A DNA stretch of 64,000 nt, from NCBI RefSeq assembly GCF_002877365.1, contig NZ_MCWZ01000293.1, forward strand, positions 1 to 64,000, written 5' to 3'. The stretch's first letter is position 1. The number at the start of each line of letters is the position of its first letter. The notes under the pieces are model-generated. The model had not been told where the DNA came from and ran no database searches. It was given only the letters and a program-made list of their open reading frames with translations. Origin of the DNA: Vibrio sp. 10N.261.55.A7 (lineage in GTDB: Bacteria > Pseudomonadota > Gammaproteobacteria > Enterobacterales > Vibrionaceae). Positions 62,126 to 64,000 of this stretch are shown here, in pieces. The position numbers were made by a program, and so were the translations under genes.

Positions 62126-63391
62126 TTACGATGCTTTTTTGTAGTGTTTCGCGACAACATGATCAACCGCGTTTTCAAATATGGCTAAGCCTTGGGTAAG
62201 CTCTTCAGACGCGATCGTTAATGGGCAAAAGAACTTCACCACTTCGTCATCAGGGCCAGCGGTTTCAATCACCATGCCGTTTTCAAAACAGGTTTTAGCG
62301 ATGTCACGGGAGAGTTCACCATCGCAACACTCAACACCAATCATCATGCCTCGACCTTTCTGTTGAAGCAGTAACTTAGGATGACGCGTTATACAACGTT
62401 CGATGGTCTGTGACACGGCCTCTGAACACTGCTTAATGTGCGCTTCAAATTCATTCGTTGACCAGTAAACCTCTAACGCTTTGGCTGCTGTCACAAAGGC
62501 GTGATTATTGCCACGGAAGGTGCCGTTGTGTTCACCTGGATTCCAAATATCAAGCTCAGGTTTTAACAGTACTACTGCCATCGGTAACCCGTAGCCACCA
62601 ATAGATTTCGATAGAGTGACAATATCCGGCTTGATGCCCGATGGTTCAAAGCTAAAGAAAGTCCCCGTTCGACCACAGCCCGCCTGAATATCATCAACAA
62701 TCATCAAAATATCGTGACGCTTACAGATCTGGCTAAGACGTTGCAACCATTGCTCAGAGGCAACATTCAAACCGCCCTCACCTTGCACGGTTTCAAGCAG
62801 AACCGCCGCAGGTTTGTCCATGCCAGAAGAGTTATCAAGCAGCATGGTTTCAAAATAGGTGAGGCCATCAATATCCGCATAGCCTTCAAATGGTAGACGG
62901 GTCACATTGTTCAAAGCCATGCCAGAGCCTTGGCGATGATGCTGATTACCCGTGGCCGCTAAAGCGCCAGCCGTACAGCCATGAAAACCATTGGTGAACG
63001 CCACAATTGAGCTACGTTGGGTCACTTTACGCGCCAGTTTCAGCGCCGCTTCAACCGCATTAGTCCCCGTAGGGCCAGTAAATTGAACCTTGTAGTTGAG
63101 GTCGCGAGGACGAAGAATGGTTTGCTCGAAGACCGATAGGAATCGCGCTTTGGCGCTGGAGTGCATATCCAACCCGTGAGTAATGCCGTCCATTTCTATG
63201 TAATCGAGTAGAGCCTGTTTCAGGTTCGGGTTATTGTGGCCATAATTAAGTGATCCTGCACCGGCAAGAAAATCTAAGTAACGATCGCCTTTTTCGGTCT
63301 CAAGCCAGCTCCCTTGTGCTTTTTTAAACATAACGGGAAAGCTGTTTGAGTAAGAACGTACTTTAGACTCTTGCTTGCTAAAAATTTCCAT
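62126..63391 (-). CDS. ectB: Diaminobutyrate-2-oxoglutarate aminotransferase
   Basis: A 421-residue class III PLP aminotransferase making L-2,4-diaminobutyrate from aspartate semialdehyde, the first step of ectoine synthesis. PLP features: [19 protein letters not shown], the aspartate of [19 protein letters not shown], and the Schiff-base lysine in [16 protein letters not shown]. The N-terminus [55 protein letters not shown] is typical of EctB and the length is normal. It lies 11 bases after ectA and 14 before ectC. Confidence 0.95.
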   Translation of the reverse strand: MEIFSKQESKVRSYSNSFPVMFKKAQGSWLETEKGDRYLDFLAGAGSLNYGHNNPNLKQALLDYIEMDGITHGLDMHSSAKARFLSVFEQTILRPRDLNYKVQFTGPTGTNAVEAALKLARKVTQRSSIVAFTNGFHGCTAGALAATGNQHHRQGSGMALNNVTRLPFEGYADIDGLTYFETMLLDNSSGMDKPAAVLLETVQGEGGLNVASEQWLQRLSQICKRHDILMIVDDIQAGCGRTGTFFSFEPSGIKPDIVTLSKSIGGYGLPMAVVLLKPELDIWNPGEHNGTFRGNNHAFVTAAKALEVYWSTNEFEAHIKQCSEAVSQTIERCITRHPKLLLQQKGRGMMIGVECCDGELSRDIAKTCFENGMVIETAGPDDEVVKFFCPLTIASEELTQGLAIFENAVDHVVAKHYKKAS

Positions 63392-63402
63392 AATGTGACC
63401 GT

Positions 63403-63957
63403 TTATTGTCCTTTTCGCTTGGGTTGATTTAATGGGATTCGATACAGTAACTCCGTATCGTGTTTCCCCTTAAAATGTGTTTTTTCATCAAGAAAAGTGC
63501 TGACTTCGCCACGCTGTCCATTGCGTTTATCCAGCTTTCTAAACAGTGCCCATGAGGCATCGTTATCTTTGGTGATGGTTGTTTCGACCGCCTCAATAGT
63601 GCGTAACACGTCTCGACTCATCAACTCGTGCAACATGTTGTAAGCCAGGCCTTTACCTCTGTATCTCGGTGAGACCGCAACTTGCCAGACAAACAAGGTA
63701 TCCGGATCATCCGGCTTTCTGTAACCGGAAATAAAACCCGCAATGTCGCCATCACATCGTGCAATGACACAGGTCTGACTAAAGTGGGTTGATTGAAGAA
63801 AGTTGCAATAAGAGGAGTTAACATCGAGTGGAGGGCAGGCTGCAATCAGGCTATAAATATCATCGCCATCTTCGGCGGAAGGCTCTAAAAACGTCCATGC
63901 TTTATCAAGACCTTCTCCTATCTCTGGGTACATGACCCAAGGTGCTGAACTAATCAT
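63403..63957 (-). CDS. ectA: L-2,4-diaminobutyric acid acetyltransferase
   Basis: A GNAT enzyme of about 185 residues that acetylates diaminobutyrate at the gamma-amine, the second step of ectoine synthesis. EctA features are WVMYPEIGEGLDKAW, CPPLDVNSSYCNFLQSTHFS and the acetyl-CoA loop VAVSPRYRGKGLAYNML, ending FLDEKTHFKGKHDTELLYRIPL. Two starts are possible: ATG at 63957 (MISSAPWVMYP, like other Vibrio EctA) or at 63969. The aaagga lies 1 base before the latter, too close, and 13 before the former, too far, so the start is not settled. It is the first gene of ectABC; the osmotically controlled promoter must lie beyond about 63970, mostly outside the window. Confidence 0.93.
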   Translation of the reverse strand: MISSAPWVMYPEIGEGLDKAWTFLEPSAEDGDDIYSLIAACPPLDVNSSYCNFLQSTHFSQTCVIARCDGDIAGFISGYRKPDDPDTLFVWQVAVSPRYRGKGLAYNMLHELMSRDVLRTIEAVETTITKDNDASWALFRKLDKRNGQRGEVSTFLDEKTHFKGKHDTELLYRIPLNQPKRKGQ

Positions 63958-64000
63958 GTGTAGATACATTTCCTTTGAACTCTAAACATATAATTTGGCA

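Noticed and set aside
1-64000. CRISPR arrays, insertion sequences, tRNA or rRNA genes
   Set aside because: The tandem repeats lack spacers of uniform length, no transposase or inverted terminal repeats were seen, and no cloverleaf or rRNA-like sequence was noticed.

Overview
The window looks like a piece of a Vibrio-type gammaproteobacterial genome. The evidence is ectABC with Vibrio-like protein sequences, small protein families typical of Vibrionaceae (DUF2999, DUF2860, DUF3081, DUF1456), a RstAB-type two-component system, two methyl-accepting chemotaxis proteins, and many LysR/AraC/LacI/MerR regulators. The dense mix of transporters, regulators and catabolic genes, with no ribosomal or other core machinery, suits an accessory-rich replicon such as a Vibrio second chromosome (inference). 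No rRNA, tRNA, CRISPR array, transposase, phage or plasmid gene was seen.

Layout. 1-2.3 kb: a decayed C-terminal piece of phosphogluconate dehydratase (edd), a 15-bp minisatellite, a small membrane protein, and an intact GntR-type repressor with its own operator. 2.4-5.5 kb: a tandem universal stress protein, a striking 7-bp repeat, a LysR regulator and a GNAT acetyltransferase. 6.2-12.2 kb: glutamate decarboxylase, a carbon-nitrogen hydrolase, a TorT-like periplasmic binding protein and a chemoreceptor with a long TorS/HBM-like sensor region. 12.3-17.6 kb: small unknown proteins, a lipoprotein plus membrane-protein operon of unknown function, a LuxR-type regulator and a VOC protein. 17.8-25.6 kb: a PEBP-family protein with an AraC regulator, then a tightly coupled efflux operon (ABC-type six-TM protein without ATPase, RND adaptor, RND pump, AraC regulator).

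25.7-35.4 kb: a Cache-type chemoreceptor, an RhtB exporter with a LysR neighbour, a Bcr/CflA transporter behind a MerR-type promoter, and a DUF2860 outer-membrane protein and Bor-like lipoprotein beside RstBA. 35.5-48.2 kb: MATE efflux with an overlapping AraC regulator, CIA30/DUF3081, an SBP_bac_3 protein, a LysR/MDR divergent pair, DUF1456, a MerR-methyltransferase fusion with an almost textbook 19-bp-spacer MerR promoter, a second methyltransferase and an alpha/beta hydrolase. 48.3-56 kb: GH2 beta-mannosidase, a hydratase-family enzyme, SelO, a LysE-type exporter, an AraC regulator and a flavodoxin-fold oxidoreductase.

56.2-61.6 kb is a sugar-acid catabolic operon: sodium/solute symporter, Gfo/Idh/MocA dehydrogenase and D-mannonate dehydratase with a complete active site. 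It is divergent from a LacI regulator across three exactly 13-bp-spaced operator-like palindromes. 61.7-64 kb is the ectoine operon ectABC, ending in a strong terminator with no aspartokinase gene behind it.

The most promising systems for follow-up are the TorT-like protein/chemoreceptor pair beside glutamate decarboxylase and an amidohydrolase, the autoregulated MerR-methyltransferase fusion, and the ATPase-less ABC membrane protein translationally coupled to an RND pump. A genome-level oddity is the frequency of short intergenic tandem duplications (7-19 bp units).
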